Of a DNA stretch of 64,000 nt, positions 36,641-63,160 are shown piece after piece; the stretch's first letter is position 1, and each line of letters begins with the position of its first letter. This stretch comes from Liolophura sinensis (lineage: Eukaryota > Mollusca > Polyplacophora > Chitonida > Chitonidae), in the NCBI RefSeq assembly GCF_032854445.1, contig NC_088305.1:7753606-7817605 (forward strand). The letters run 5' to 3'. The notes beneath the pieces are model-generated. The model made no database searches. It worked only from the letters and a program-made list of their open reading frames with translations, and was not told the origin of the DNA. The translations under genes and the position numbers were made by a program.

Positions 36641-37317
36641 AAGCGATTGATTTTTCCTACTGGGCTTTGATTTTAGTTTGAAATTTCATTTTGCTTATAA
36701 ATCGTTTGTATCCTTGAGGAAGGACGTTATTAAATGTCCTGACAACACAATATTCTGAGTATTTCTAGACCAGTGACGTGTGATAAACAGCATTTGTTCG
36801 CTTAAGATCTGTAACGCTCGTCATTTTCGAACTGTATCTAATACCGCTTAACCTAGGGGCCGTAAAGGCAGCCACGCTCATCACATCTGCATGATGCCTT
36901 TATGAACAGCAATCAAAGCGCGACTGAGATACCTTGTTTAATTGTTATTTGACCTGGAACTCATCCATCGACTAAGAATTTGAACTTCGATATGGAATTC
37001 ATGCCTGGAATATCAACTGTCTGCCCGGCATCATTAGAAACTGATGACCGCTTCTTTCTTGTGTGTTACCGGCTTTATTTCCTTTTTGTATAATTTCTTA
37101 CATAGCTTTGTCTTTGGGAGATAGTGTTAAACGTTGGTTTGGAAATGGATCATGCGATTATCGACTTGGAACGCCCTTTACGGACTACGAATGGTATATG
37201 AATGTCGCATATGACCTTTACATTTGATATCGCTACAGTTTTTTTACGTAATTCTGCATTTGAAAGCAATGTTTTTTGGGTTAAGTTGCTACTTTTCAGC
37301 ATTTACCTCAACAGTTA

Positions 37318-37440
37318 GAATAAAACCCTAAGAGCGATAAACCGACAAGGGACCCTGTGTCACCGGTTACGTGTGACCATTTGCCAATAATCACTCTGTC
37401 GTCACTTCTCAGGATTTACTCTCTATGTTGCAGCCTTTCA
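37318..37440 (+). repeat. Dispersed repeat family 3, copy
   Basis: GAATAAAACCCTAAGAGCG, CACCGGTTACGTGTGACC, GATTTACTCTCTATGTTGC. The first 17 bp are shared with the copy at 38968. Confidence 0.65.
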
Positions 37441-37971
37441 TGCTGAGAGAGACAGTATTATTATAGCCCATTATAGCCCAACCTACAGTGTTCATTCAAG
37501 AGGACATATTAGCCATTTATCGTGGTCAGATATTGGCAGCGCGCGTGTGCACAAGTGTGCACGTGTGTACGCGTGATGTGCGTGTTTGTGTGCAGTACAT
37601 GTCAACATATTTAAACGACCAATATTATGAATCAATCAAATTCCTTAAGTCTTGAAAAGTAGAAGACTAAACTGTTTGCTTTTTACCTGTCCTTCCACAC
37701 GCGGTATCATTATTCCCCGCCCGTAAGCGTCACTACAACAGGTTTGAATGACAGTTGGCAACACGCCTTTCTGACAAACTGATTTGCATTCGATATATCA
37801 AAACGAACTAAGCAACCTGGATAAAAGGACAGGGTTTTTTTTTGTTTTTAGTACACTACATGAGTCCAGATAAAAGGATAGGTACCTTAATAACTCAAAC
37901 ACAGCAGGTCTCCGACAAAACAGGCTGGGAAGAACATCAAATATTATTTTATGCGTTCACTATCCTTTTTT

Positions 37972-38062
37972 TCTGCTCCCACCATAATGCTAGCAGCCAA
38001 AGTATAAGAGAAATATTCTTAAGTAAGACACATGTAAAACACCAAACAAATAATTTAAAGTA
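37972..38062 (+). mobile_element. SINE 3' end, diverged
   Basis: CTCCCACCATAATGCTAGC, GAGAAATATTCTTAAG and AAACACCAAACAAAT. Confidence 0.6.
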
Positions 38063-38167
38063 ATTACTTTTTTTCTGCTTTGGCATAATTCTAAACAACA
38101 TGCACAGACCGAGTTTTTTAATACGCCTTTTTTAATACTGAGGTGGATAATGTATAAAATCAGGGGA

Positions 38168-38960
38168 ATTGTACAAAGGGGAAAGGGTAGGGTAAGTAGA
38201 CGGAATGGGAAGGGGAAAGGTAGGGTAAGCAGATGGAATGGGAAGGGGAAAGGTACGGTAAGGAAACAGAATGGGAAAGGTTGGGAAAAGATGCGGAATG
38301 GGAAAGGGTAAGGGGAAAGGTACGCTAAGGAAACGGAATGGGAAAGATTCGGAAAAAGTTGCTGAATGGCAAAGGGTAAGGGGAAAGGTACGGTAAGGAG
38401 ACGGCATGGGAATGGGGAAAGGGAAAGGTTAGGAAAGGAGGCGGAAAGGGAAAGGGGAAAGTATGCAGAATGGGAAAGGGTAAGGGAAAAGGTACAGTAA
38501 GGAGACGCAATGGGAAAAGGGAAAAGATGCAGAATGGGAAAGGGTAAGGGAAAAGGTACAGTAAGGAAACGCAATGTGAAAGGGGAAAGGTACGGTAAGG
38601 AGACGCAAATGGGAAAGGGGAAAGGTACGGTAAGGAGACGTAAATGGGAAAGGGGAAGGGGAAAAGCTGGGAAAGAAGGCCGAATGTGAAAGGGGAAATG
38701 TTGGGAAAGGATGCAGAATGGGAAAGAGTAAGGGAAAAGGTACGGTAAGGGGACGCAAATGGGATAAGGGAAAGGTACGGTAAGGAGACGCAAATGGGAA
38801 AGGGGAAAGGTACGGTAAGGAGACGGCGTGGGAAAATGGAAAGGTAGGGTAAGGAGACGGAATGGGAAAGGGGAAAGGGAAGGTTGAAAAAGAAGGCAGA
38901 ATGGGAAAGGTTGGGGGGGAGGGTAAGGAGACGGAATATGAAAGGGGAAGGGGAAAGAAT
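38168..38960. repeat. Purine-rich minisatellite, about 38-bp unit, about 20 copies
   Basis: Units such as GGGAAAGGGGAAAGGTACGG plus TAAGGAGACGCAAAT. The plus strand is overwhelmingly A and G with repeated GGG runs, so triplex or quadruplex formation is plausible. The 326-codon minus-strand frame is a Pro/Phe/Ser repeat made by this composition, not a protein gene. Confidence 0.9.
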
Positions 38961-38967
38961 AAAGACG

Positions 38968-39064
38968 CATTAGAATAAAACCCTAAGTGAGGTAAAGTGA
39001 CAATTACGTGTGACCATTTGCCAACTATCACACTGGATTTACTCTCTATGATGTACGTCTTTTA
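38968..39064 (+). repeat. Dispersed repeat family 3, copy
   Basis: AGAATAAAACCCTAAGTGAG, ACGTGTGACCATTTGCC, GGATTTACTCTCTATGATG. It directly follows the purine-rich minisatellite. Confidence 0.62.
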
Positions 39065-39338
39065 CAGTATGGAATGGGAAACGTGTACTTCCTTTACGTG
39101 TAATGTTATTTCCAACATTATTTAACACCGATGTCGGTTCGTATAAGGCCGATTCCAATACTGACATATTTATTATGCTGTGCATCACTAAAGACGAATA
39201 TATCAAAAGTGAAAGCCGCGATATATCCATTGAGATTTGGATTAGAATTCGCGCCTTCAAAGCAGAGAAAGTGGTGACCGACGAGCGTATATTGAAGTCA
39301 TGTGGGACAGCAACGGGTAAACCAAACAATAGACGCTT

Positions 39339-39576
39339 ACACTCAAAAAATTAATCTGTTAATTTTAAAAGAAAGAATATTATCTGGGTTATGCCAGAAT
39401 GTATTCTGCTGTTGTAGCAGATATAACATACATATTCTATTAATTCAACATAAAATTTCTGTCGCGATAACTAAGACATTATGTTGAAAATGACAGAATA
39501 TTAAGTTATACTACCAGAATACATTCTAGCCTCCCTCAGACAACAGGCTTTCTGGTATTCTTTGTTTTTTTAGTGT
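39339..39576. mobile_element. MITE-like element, copy A
   Basis: Termini ACACTCAAAAAA and TTTTTTTAGTGT are near-perfect inverted repeats. The body (CTGTTAATTTTAAAAGAAAG, CCCTCAGACAACAGGCTTTC) matches the segment at 33006-33250. Confidence 0.6.
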
Positions 39577-40382
39577 ACGCTCTTATTAATGCAATCAAAT
39601 CCTTTGCAAACAGAACACCTACTTTTGTGTTGCTTTCCACATTTGCGCCTTTTTCTTTATTGGATATTCATCCTGAAGTTTGAAAAATATAGTGCTGTCA
39701 TTTGAAAGTGATGAAATATAATGCTGTCATTTTAAAGCGATGAAATATACTATATTGTTCGTTCACTTACACGGTTAAACGGCTCTCGCTGCGGCTTTTT
39801 GTCAATGAGGTCGCTTGCCTGATTCTGTCTCACACTCTGTGGTCTGCGACTTTAAGCTTTAAGGTTTCTTTCAGTTACCTGAATAAGTTCGGTGGTTTTC
39901 GAACGGCACTCTCGTTTCCGTCACCCAGATGTCTCAGTGATATTGATAAAGTGTTAATCCAATTAAAGTTACGGAAGACTCATTTATATAGGTTACATGA
40001 GCGCTCTGATATTCCTTATTGTTTATGTAAGGCCTTGTCAACTTCAAAAACTTCAAAAATATATACCCCCGTAAGTATGAAAGGGGGGAGGGGGTGACAT
40101 TTTTTTAGCTGCGGCTGTCGGAAGTGAAGTCATAGTATTTTCTTACCTTGTTGACCTTCAAGAGGGGCGAGTAATAATACTGGACACAAAGTTTTCAGTT
40201 CCATCCAAAACAGACAAAACTAGGATATATTTAAACCAAATGTAAAATAGCAGTGCAGAAATTTATAGTGCTCCATCAAGCTGAAATGTCTGTGTGGAAG
40301 TATTATCCAATCATTGCTCCTTTCTTTCTCCTTTGGGTGGCAAATCTTGGTACCAGTGTCCCGAATTGTTCACGTGTAGCCT

Positions 40383-40787
40383 ACACTGTAAGGATTGAAT
40401 GCAAAATTACAGCCTGAAGCACAGTGTATTGTTACAGTAAAACATGTTGTAAATATTTTACCCTATTCTCCAGCGCAATTCTGCACCTTTGTGGTATAAT
40501 TATACTCTAGTCGATGTGTATTTACAGTATTGTCTGTAAAACTGTAACGGTTTGACCATTCACAGTGCACTTTACTGTAAATGTACACTGGTTTCCTTGG
40601 TAGATATGTAGATTTTGTTAATTTACAATGAAGTTAACTGATTATTTACAATAGTGTATGTGGAAATATACTACTATTTTGGGTGTGAATATTAAAAAGC
40701 ACATCTTGTAATCTACAGTGAAAAGAACTGGTCACAAAATTGCCAGCAATTTTCACTGTAAAATTACAGTATAATTTTTTACAGTGT
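40383..40787. mobile_element. MITE-like element with ACACTGTA termini
   Basis: Begins ACACTGTA and ends TACAGTGT, with many internal TTACAGT/ACTGTAA motifs in both directions. Size (405 bp), termini and AT-rich non-coding interior fit a miniature inverted-repeat element. Confidence 0.55.
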
Positions 40788-41497
40788 ATAGAATATGCCC
40801 TAACATATTTTTAATAAAATCAAAAGGTTTTCACACCACCTCAGCATTTTTCTCATATCACATCGATTGAGGAAAGTGGTTTATTTTTTGTTTACTTTGA
40901 TTGACGTATCTTATATGCTCCAGAACACATGTTGCTGAAAAAAGCAGGTGATCTATTTGCACTTCAGAAAGTTCTTGTCGATAACTGCGTTTTACCTGAT
41001 GTCTGATTGTTTGGAGCCAGATCAAGGCGATATCACAGGACCTATACAGAGCCCAGATGTAGATGATATGTAATCGTTGTGGCAAATACAAAAAGGCGTC
41101 AGTTATAGAAGAGGTCATTTATTTGTCAAATGAGGTATATTAATACCTACCTCAAAATAATGACACGTTTTCATAGTGATATTTTACGAGGAGGGGTGGA
41201 GCATACCCCCTAAACATGACCAGTCTGAGATTCAAACCTACAAGTATAGGTTTTCACGTAGGATGCTTTTGCTCGCTGGGCCATCGCAGTTTATGCCTAC
41301 CCAGTGCCATCTTCAACATAGCCTAATCATCCATGACATGATTAATAATGATGAATTTAGTCCAGTCAAAATTTGAAAGCCTCTTAATAAAATATGTCCA
41401 ATATCATCAAACACTCGTATAATCTTCAGCAGTTAAGATGAAATAATGAAATTACATCTAGCCATGCTCATTCATACGCAGGTGCCTTCTACAATTT

Positions 41498-41708
41498 ATT
41501 TATTTATTTATTTGTATATTTGATGGTTGTTCGACGCCGTAAACCGGAATATTTCACTTATTCGGGCCCGGGGGACACCCACAACCATCCGTACGCTGCT
41601 GGAAGACCTTCCCACGAGCAGCACTTGAACTCACAGGGATTGCGTTTGTGAGAGGCTCCAATATCACTGCGCCACGTTGACATACTAACCAATCGGCCAC
41701 GAATGCCT
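41498..41708 (-). mobile_element. SINE, diverged with internal deletion
   Basis: TTTATTTATTTATTTATTTG tail, GGAATATTTCACTTATTCGG joined to CCCGGGGGACACCC (the ACCATAATGC part is missing), ACTTGAACTCACAGGG and head GGCCACGAATGCCTC. Confidence 0.7.
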
Positions 41709-41709
41709 C

Positions 41710-44700
41710 TAATAATATATACTGTCTTTTCATGTATATCAAAATAAAAGTTTTTGTTTCATTTTCTCCACATATATTCACCGTCACCCGTAACACACAA
41801 AACTGATTGGCATAATAAAATAGCGGAATTCCCGGAATGTGGCTTAAATCCGCAAAATACATCAACAAATTATCAGCCTTTTTGGGAGTACACAGTACTG
41901 CGTGAAAGAAACGACTGAGGATTCATGTGAAATGTATGATGATGGTTTTATTACAGGCCTTTGCAATTCCTCTGCATATAGAGAATTAGAGATTAGATAT
42001 AGGCCTATTAGCTCACGTCTATACAAAATACTCAGACAAAACAATTATCAGTGATTAAATGCACAATTTCAATATTCATGCTGTATATTCAAGAATATTT
42101 GTCTTATATAACGGGGGTCAGGGTCACGTATAACCCCCCGACATTTGGCGTGTTACTGACGAGCTGTCTGACTGAAAGTTCCAGCTCAGCGTGAAACAAC
42201 AGATTAAAGAAAATTGGTTTCTTGTGGTGGCTACCCTAATAATTCTACAACTAGCAAGAGTCTCTTTGCTGGTTATATTTATATAAACAGTGGAAAATTT
42301 CTTTACACACACTCCCTCGCTCCTGACTGCATCCTACCACACACCCCAAACCAACCCACCATGGCGATTTCTTAAGAATTCACCAAACTGTTACACCCAT
42401 GGTTCAAAAGGCCAACAATTCGTCTTTTTCTGTAAAAATGTTTAATGATCGAAAAAAAACAAAGAAAAAGGAGAATAAAATAAAAGTCGCATTAATATTT
42501 CATTTATATAATTGTTGCTCGACGCATCCAATCAATAGGCCTTCAGCCAACAGAAAACTGTTTTCGCTACCGCTTAAATACAATCCTGACAAGGTCATCT
42601 TTATAAGCTATTGATGTTGAAATATAGAATATTCATATTCATCCAGTCATTTATCAGTTCCTGAGCGCTTCATTAGTTGAGAGTATTTCGTTCAAAATTA
42701 AAATTTAATGTACTGGAACACAGTTTCAGTATATATGGAAGGAGACTGAAGACCTTTCGATACCTCCCTTCCTCCACCTTTTCAGTACATGCCAAGGTAC
42801 AGCGCGGCAGCGTGGCTGCGATATATGGTAGAGATATAGTAGTGATAGAATGTCGCGATACCAGGTAGCGATTTGAGTCTCGCTACCTCTCCCCCCCGAT
42901 CTTTTGCAGTACAGCGTGAGGTAGCACGGTAACGAAGTAACGAGGTAGCTAAAGTCCTCTGTTGGGTTCCATATTTCAGCCTGTCGTTTATGTTCAAAAC
43001 TTTTCCCCCATTATCTGCCTTGTTCGTCTTAAGTGCTTACACCCTTATCTGACCTTCATTCGCCTTATATAGGCCTAACGGTTTACATGGGCTGCGAATA
43101 TCACTCTGTCAGGTTCACGTAAAAGTTGCATGGGATACACATGCATTATTTACACCAAAGATCCTAAAGTAATGAATTGTAGCATTTCGAGTGGTTTTAG
43201 TCAGCATGTTTACACGATCAGTTCATGTTGAAACAAACCCTTGGCGCTGGTCGCTTCATATACTTAGACATTCTCGTATCAAATTTAAGCCGTTGTATAC
43301 CAAAGGCCGCCTCGGGTTGAACTTTACAAGAAAATCCTTCTGATCAAATCCCCGCTATTTCGCACTTCAACTACTTCACTTTAAGCGCAAACATAAAACC
43401 CTTATAAGATCGATTTGAAGCGATATATGACGCCGTCTACGGGGGGTCTTTTTGTGTAATGCAAAGGTAAGCATTCCAGTGTAGCCACACATTAGGCTTA
43501 GCAAGCTGATGTAATTGTTAGTTCGAAATATACGATAGATCGAATATCGATAAAAACAACCTTGGTTTCCAATCAATCACACGGACTGCTGACGTCTAGA
43601 TAAGTGCCGTATCAGAGCAAGCAACGGAATCGATACTGGACACACACACTCAGGTTTATATTGTAGGTACTGTGAGCTTATTTAAGATATACCAATCCAT
43701 GAAGGCTAATCTGTAGAGCGTCAGGTCCGACGTTCATATACCACCAGTAGACCATTATTAAATGAGCGGTTTAAATCAATAGTCGCAGGACCCTTTTCCA
43801 AATGCCAGACTTTCCTGTTGAACATAGGCTATAACTGTATTGTCATCCACATCATCCGCAATAGTACTGCCATTCTAGCTGGATTCTTATTGTCGAATTA
43901 TTTTATTTAGGCCCCCTAATATTTTCGAATAAAACTTTTTTTTTCTCCGATAGCGTGAAATCCATAATCAATGCATATTCAAAATACTACATGTACACTT
44001 TGCAAAGTAGATGTTTTGGAATAGGGGAGTTTGGAGTTGGAACTCTTTTATCATCGAAGGTAGACAACGTCCAACTGTCTCATGTGGCCTTGTCAGAAAT
44101 GTTAGGCAACTACTTTTGATCACATTCACCATAAGAAGGGCGTCTCAAAAAAGAGTCATAAAAAGCAATTTAAAGTGGATGGATGACAGAGAAGATTGAG
44201 AATCTAAATGTTTGTGAACTTGAGAAGTTTCTAGAGGAAAGAGGTGTCATTTCTGCGACTTGAAAAGGTTGCGACAGGTGATCAGTAAAATAATGTCAAC
44301 AAAGGTTGCTGTTTTTACCTTTGATGACAAAAGAGTGCCAACTCAAATCTCCATTATTGTCGTTATAGCACTGGATTCAATCTGAAGTTCACATAAAGTG
44401 TAAAATGATGTGAAAAGGGCTTAAATAAAGAGCACACATATAATACAAATACATTAAGCGCACAAAAATGAATTAAAATTCGGTTAAAATGTAAAATAAT
44501 GCCCACATATAGCCTATATGTATATAAAGTTTAAAATAATGTTCACGGTAAAGCCCAAATTAACTGAAATGAAAGACTTCCCACCAAAAAACAAAGACAG
44601 CAAAAGACTTCCTGTTAACTTCCTGTGCAGAGACAGTCACCAAATGTCGTGTCATCTTAAAAATAGTTATTTAACACTCAGTAGTCTTATAATTTTCTGT

Positions 44701-44879
44701 TTTAGTTGGTAAACGGGATGTCAGCTTTATTGTTACATACTTAATGAGTCTGGTCAGGGTAGCCTGAAACTAAGTCTGTTCTTTTTCTGTTTCAGTTGTT
44801 AACCTGGATGTCTAATAACCTTCAACGTCCATGAACGTGGTCCTATATGAAGTTTCTAGTTAAAAATCGTTTGTCTTTG
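41710..44879. other. Spacer, no gene recognised
   Basis: AT-rich, short frames only. 44305-44350 (TTTTACCTTTGATGACAAAA) matches 26118-26160, a small dispersed repeat. Confidence 0.4.
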
Positions 44880-45142
44880 ATTTATTTATTTATTTATTTG
44901 GTGTTTTACGCCGTACTCAAGAATGTTTACTTATACGACGGTGGCCAGCATTAGGGAGGAAACCGGGCACAGCCCGGTGGAAACCAGTGGCCATCCGCAG
45001 GTTGCTGCAGGCCTTCACAACTATGGCCGGAGAGGAAGCCATCATGAAATGGTCTTGAACTCACAGTGACTGCATTGGAAGGAGGCTCCCGGGCCATTGC
45101 GCCCTGCTGGCGATCTAACCACTTCGGCCACGGAGGTCCTCC
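44880..45142 (-). mobile_element. SINE, nearly full length
   Basis: TTTATTTATTTATTTATTTG, GCCAGCATTAGGGAGGAAAC, TTGAACTCACAGTGACTGC and head GGCCACGGAGGTCC. Confidence 0.82.
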
Positions 45143-45628
45143 ATATAAGCATACATCGAAATCCATTCTGTCATCTGAAGACATTTTCTGGAAGGAAATC
45201 CATGCAGACCGTACTTCTTAGCCCATTTTGTCGACTGATGACTTCAGTGAAAGTTTTGATAACGGATTTGTAAGCGTCGTCAGATAATGTTCAATCCTGT
45301 ATGTTTCTGATCCGGGATTTGACCATGTGGTAACAAAACTCACATGCTATCGATTTTATCGTGGCGTCCGTTTGGCTAATGCTGTACCAAACATTTCGTT
45401 CTGTTGGTTCATGATGGATTGGGTATCTTCCAACCAAGTTGGACTGATCGCTGTTCTGTTGTGACACATGAGTAATACATTACCAGTTTGCCCACAAATT
45501 GTCATGGCAAAGCAATGAACAATATCCTACACACCTATGCCCACAAATTATTTTAGTCCCAAAAGCAACTAAAACAGAAAGAAAATTGGACAAGCACTGA
45601 AAGATCATCATTATCCCTATTGGCTGAA

Positions 45629-45716
45629 GGCACCGTGGCCTAAAGGGGTTTGCACGCCAGCGCGGCGCACTGACCCAGGAGCCCTTCACTAATGCAGTTG
45701 CTGTGAATTTAAATGA
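45629..45716 (+). mobile_element. SINE head only
   Basis: GCACCGTGGCCTAAAGGGG through GCAGTTGCTGTGAATTTAAA; ends at the B box. With 46060 this is one of two head-only pieces within 500 bp. Confidence 0.62.
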
Positions 45717-46059
45717 CGAACGCCATTAGCTGCTGTTCTGCCATTGTATATCGGCTATGAGAAGATTGCATTTGAAAGATTGCCTAAATTATTACCATTA
45801 TAGTTTAGAGACGACGGAAACTGTATTCATGCGACAAGTATAAGCCTGTCCATATTCTTTTTTATTACTGGAATTAGTACTTCTCCTCCATTGTTAAAAC
45901 TGCATATACATTTTAACAAGCAAAACTTTGCAGCACTTAGGTGCGACACCCCTCACCCCACTTACGCTACCCTTATAGAGATTCGTGCCACCTTGCACCC
46001 AAGTCAGTAGGCCCGTATTATAATTAATAAAACGTCAAACATTTTTTTGGGGTGGAGGA

Positions 46060-46158
46060 TGGGCTCCGTGGCTAAGTCGGTTGGCGCGCCAGCGCAGCTT
46101 AATGACCCAGGAGCCTCTCGCCAATGCGGTCGCTGTGAGCTCTGGCTACCTCTCCTCG
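46060..46158 (+). mobile_element. SINE head only
   Basis: GGCTCCGTGGCTAAGTCGG, GGCGCGCCAGCGCAGC, AATGCGGTCGCTGTGAGC, then a jump to CTACCTCTCC. Confidence 0.68.
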
Positions 46159-46159
46159 T

Positions 46160-47124
46160 AACATGACTGACTGACCTACAGATATACAAACAGAACAAAG
46201 GACTTACAGTGCTTTTAAGTTGCATTTAATAACCGATATCAAACTTTTCCACCCACCTGTATGGTCAGATGGTTATTGCCTCTAAAACGATGCAATTGTT
46301 GGTTCAAATAATGGAATTGTCGAATTTCACCTATCTCATTTGGATTGTCGTGGAAGTATGTGTAAGTTGTTTAAGCCGTGGGTAATTAATCCAAGAAATA
46401 CCGGCTTAAATAATCAGATAATTATGTAAATTAAGGGATACGTCAAAACGAGGATTATAATTTTAAGGAAAATGAAGAAAAAAAAACGGCAAAACAATTA
46501 GAATTTTTTTGAGGCATATTTTATATTTTTTGATAACCCCTGTATTCTATGCATATTTTCCATCAGTGGTTGGAAATATTCGGAAATGACGTCATCGATG
46601 AACATACTTGGAGCGCGGAATTAGCTTAGTGCCTCCAATCCGTCCTCTCCGCGCAACAAAATTCTTTTCATAGCTGTCACCGTTGTCGTTACCTCAACAA
46701 GCCACTTAATTTCCGGATTAACCGTTGAGACCATAAGAAAACTGTAGTTTAAAGCCATTTTTACTCACCCAAGACAGTTGAGATATATATGCTGAGCCAT
46801 CTGTTATACTCCGTTTCACACAGTGTTTCATATAAACATTTAAATAATTGGAATATTAAAAATATGTATACCACCCCAAGAGAGATTTTCTACACTGGAA
46901 GTCCTATTAAAACATGTAGCTTTCAGTTATGTTTGTGAAACACTGTCTGCTTTATACTTTACGATATTCCAGTTTACACTGAATGAAATGTGTCACTGCA
47001 ATTTCAGATAAAACGTTTTCAATCATAGTTGCCATGGATATGCACACCGAGATAACAAGACAACACGTAAGGTTATACAAGCCCTCGAAAACCGCACCAT
47101 AACTGAAATCCTGGCCATCAGATC
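46160..47124. other. Spacer, no gene recognised
   Basis: AT-rich DNA before the 31-bp minisatellite. Nothing supported. Confidence 0.4.
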
Positions 47125-47692
47125 TACAGCATTATGCCTACTGATGAATCACATTTATAGCATTGTGCCTACTGGTGTATCCGATTTATAGCATTGTGCC
47201 TACTGGTGTATCCGATTTATAGCATTGTGCCTACTGGTGTATCCGATTTATAGCATTGTGCCTACTGGTGTGTCCGATTTATAGCATTGTGCCTACTGGT
47301 GTATCCCATTTATAGCATTGTACCTACTGGTGTATCCCATTTATAGCATTATGCCGCCTGGTGTATCAGATTTATAGTATTGTGTCGCCTGGTTTATCAG
47401 ATTTATAGTATTGTGCCTCCTGGTGTATCCGATTTATACTATTGTGCCTACTGGTGTATCCGATTTATACTATTGTGCCTACTGGTGTATCAGATTTATA
47501 TGTTGAGCATGTTGGTGCATCAGGTTTATAGCATTGTGCCTACTGGTGCATCAGCCTTACAGTATTGTACCTTCTGGTGCATCAGATTTATAATATTGTG
47601 CCTACAGGTGCATCAGATTTACAGTATTGTGCCTACCGGTGTATCAGATTTATATGTTGAGCATACTGGTGCATCAGATTTATAGTATTGCG
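47125..47692. repeat. Minisatellite, 31-bp unit, about 18 copies
   Basis: Unit AGCATTGTGCCTACTGGTGT plus ATCCGATTTAT; the first five copies are nearly identical. It lies about 1 kb upstream of the VWD gene promoter. Confidence 0.92.
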
Positions 47693-47889
47693 CCCAAGGC
47701 AAATAGGATGGTTTCTTAGTTCTGGAAGGCCTACTTTGGTTTCCGTCATCCATAAACCTGGTCGACGTAATGAAACTGCCAGGTTCTTGTGCTCAATGCT
47801 ACACAAATGAATATGAATTCAGACAAACCATTATTGTCCTAATTCTATAATCATTCTTTCCAAAGAATGACAAACGCGATGGTTGTGAA

Positions 47890-47936
47890 AATGATGATGA
47901 TGATGACGATGTTGACGATGATGACGATGATGATAA
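47890..47936. repeat. (GATGAC/GAT)n microsatellite
   Basis: GATGATGATGATGACGATG trinucleotide array. Confidence 0.85.
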
Positions 47937-48490
47937 AAGTTTTCCAGATATTTATTCTTGGTTAAACCGATGGATTTTAGACTGAAATTAGCAATTCTGT
48001 CTTACGTTTATGTTTTGGATGAACGTAATACAAGGCAAGGCGTGCTTTGAACTCAGTAAAGAAAAAGTAACAAGAAGCTGAAACCCAAGCAGAGTTCCGT
48101 TTCAGATAACAACATAATATATTCTTACACAGACGAATCAATGTAGTTGATCAAAGGAATTCAGCGCTAAAGTATTAGCGACAAACGACATAGGTGTAGA
48201 ACTGTACTTGATAAACGAGGCACGTTAATTGGAAATAAACACCTGTGCAGACACAATGTCAAAAACTTCAGGTACTAACTTTAACTATCAGGTATATGCA
48301 TGTGATGGCTGTTCCGATAAGAAAGAGTTATCGATTAACTTATCAAGGAATCGATAATGTCAAACTTCAACAAAAATTATACCAACACTGCAAAAATGTT
48401 GTATGGGGTCGATTAAAGTACAGCTCAAGCTGGTCAAAGTGTCACGCCAATTTTAAAAGCACACCCTTAGTCAACACAAACTAGGCTTTG

Positions 48491-48556
48491 ATTGGCTAAT
48501 ATCTTAGCTCATTCATTTTGATTGGTTTCTTGTACGAAGCAGTAGCCAGTATAAAT
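48491..48556 (+). promoter_or_regulatory. Core promoter candidate of the VWD/C8/TIL gene: two inverted CCAAT boxes and TATA box
   Basis: ATTGG occurs at 48491-48495 and 48521-48525, 30 bp apart, each within GATTGG, the reverse of CCAAT. TATAAAT lies at 48550-48556. A start about 30 bp downstream would leave a 5' leader of roughly 120 bases before the ATG at 48701. Order and spacing fit a strong, regulated NF-Y/TATA promoter; transcription itself is not shown. Confidence 0.55.
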
Positions 48557-48700
48557 TAGACACGCAAAAGATCTGCCTCTAGGGCCATCCAGAGATTTTT
48601 CGCCCGAATTCTTCTCAAGAGAGGAATTGTTGTTTTACTTTGGCCCAACTTCATTGAAAACTTCCGAAGAACTTTGACAAAGAACGACAAAAACGTTGCC

Positions 48701-63149
<14,449 letters not shown>

Positions 63150-63160
<11 letters not shown>

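Noticed and set aside
37990-39031. 326-codon minus-strand Pro/Phe/Ser frame
   Set aside because: A consequence of the purine-rich array: the complementary pyrimidine strand lacks stop codons. No signal peptide or unique sequence.
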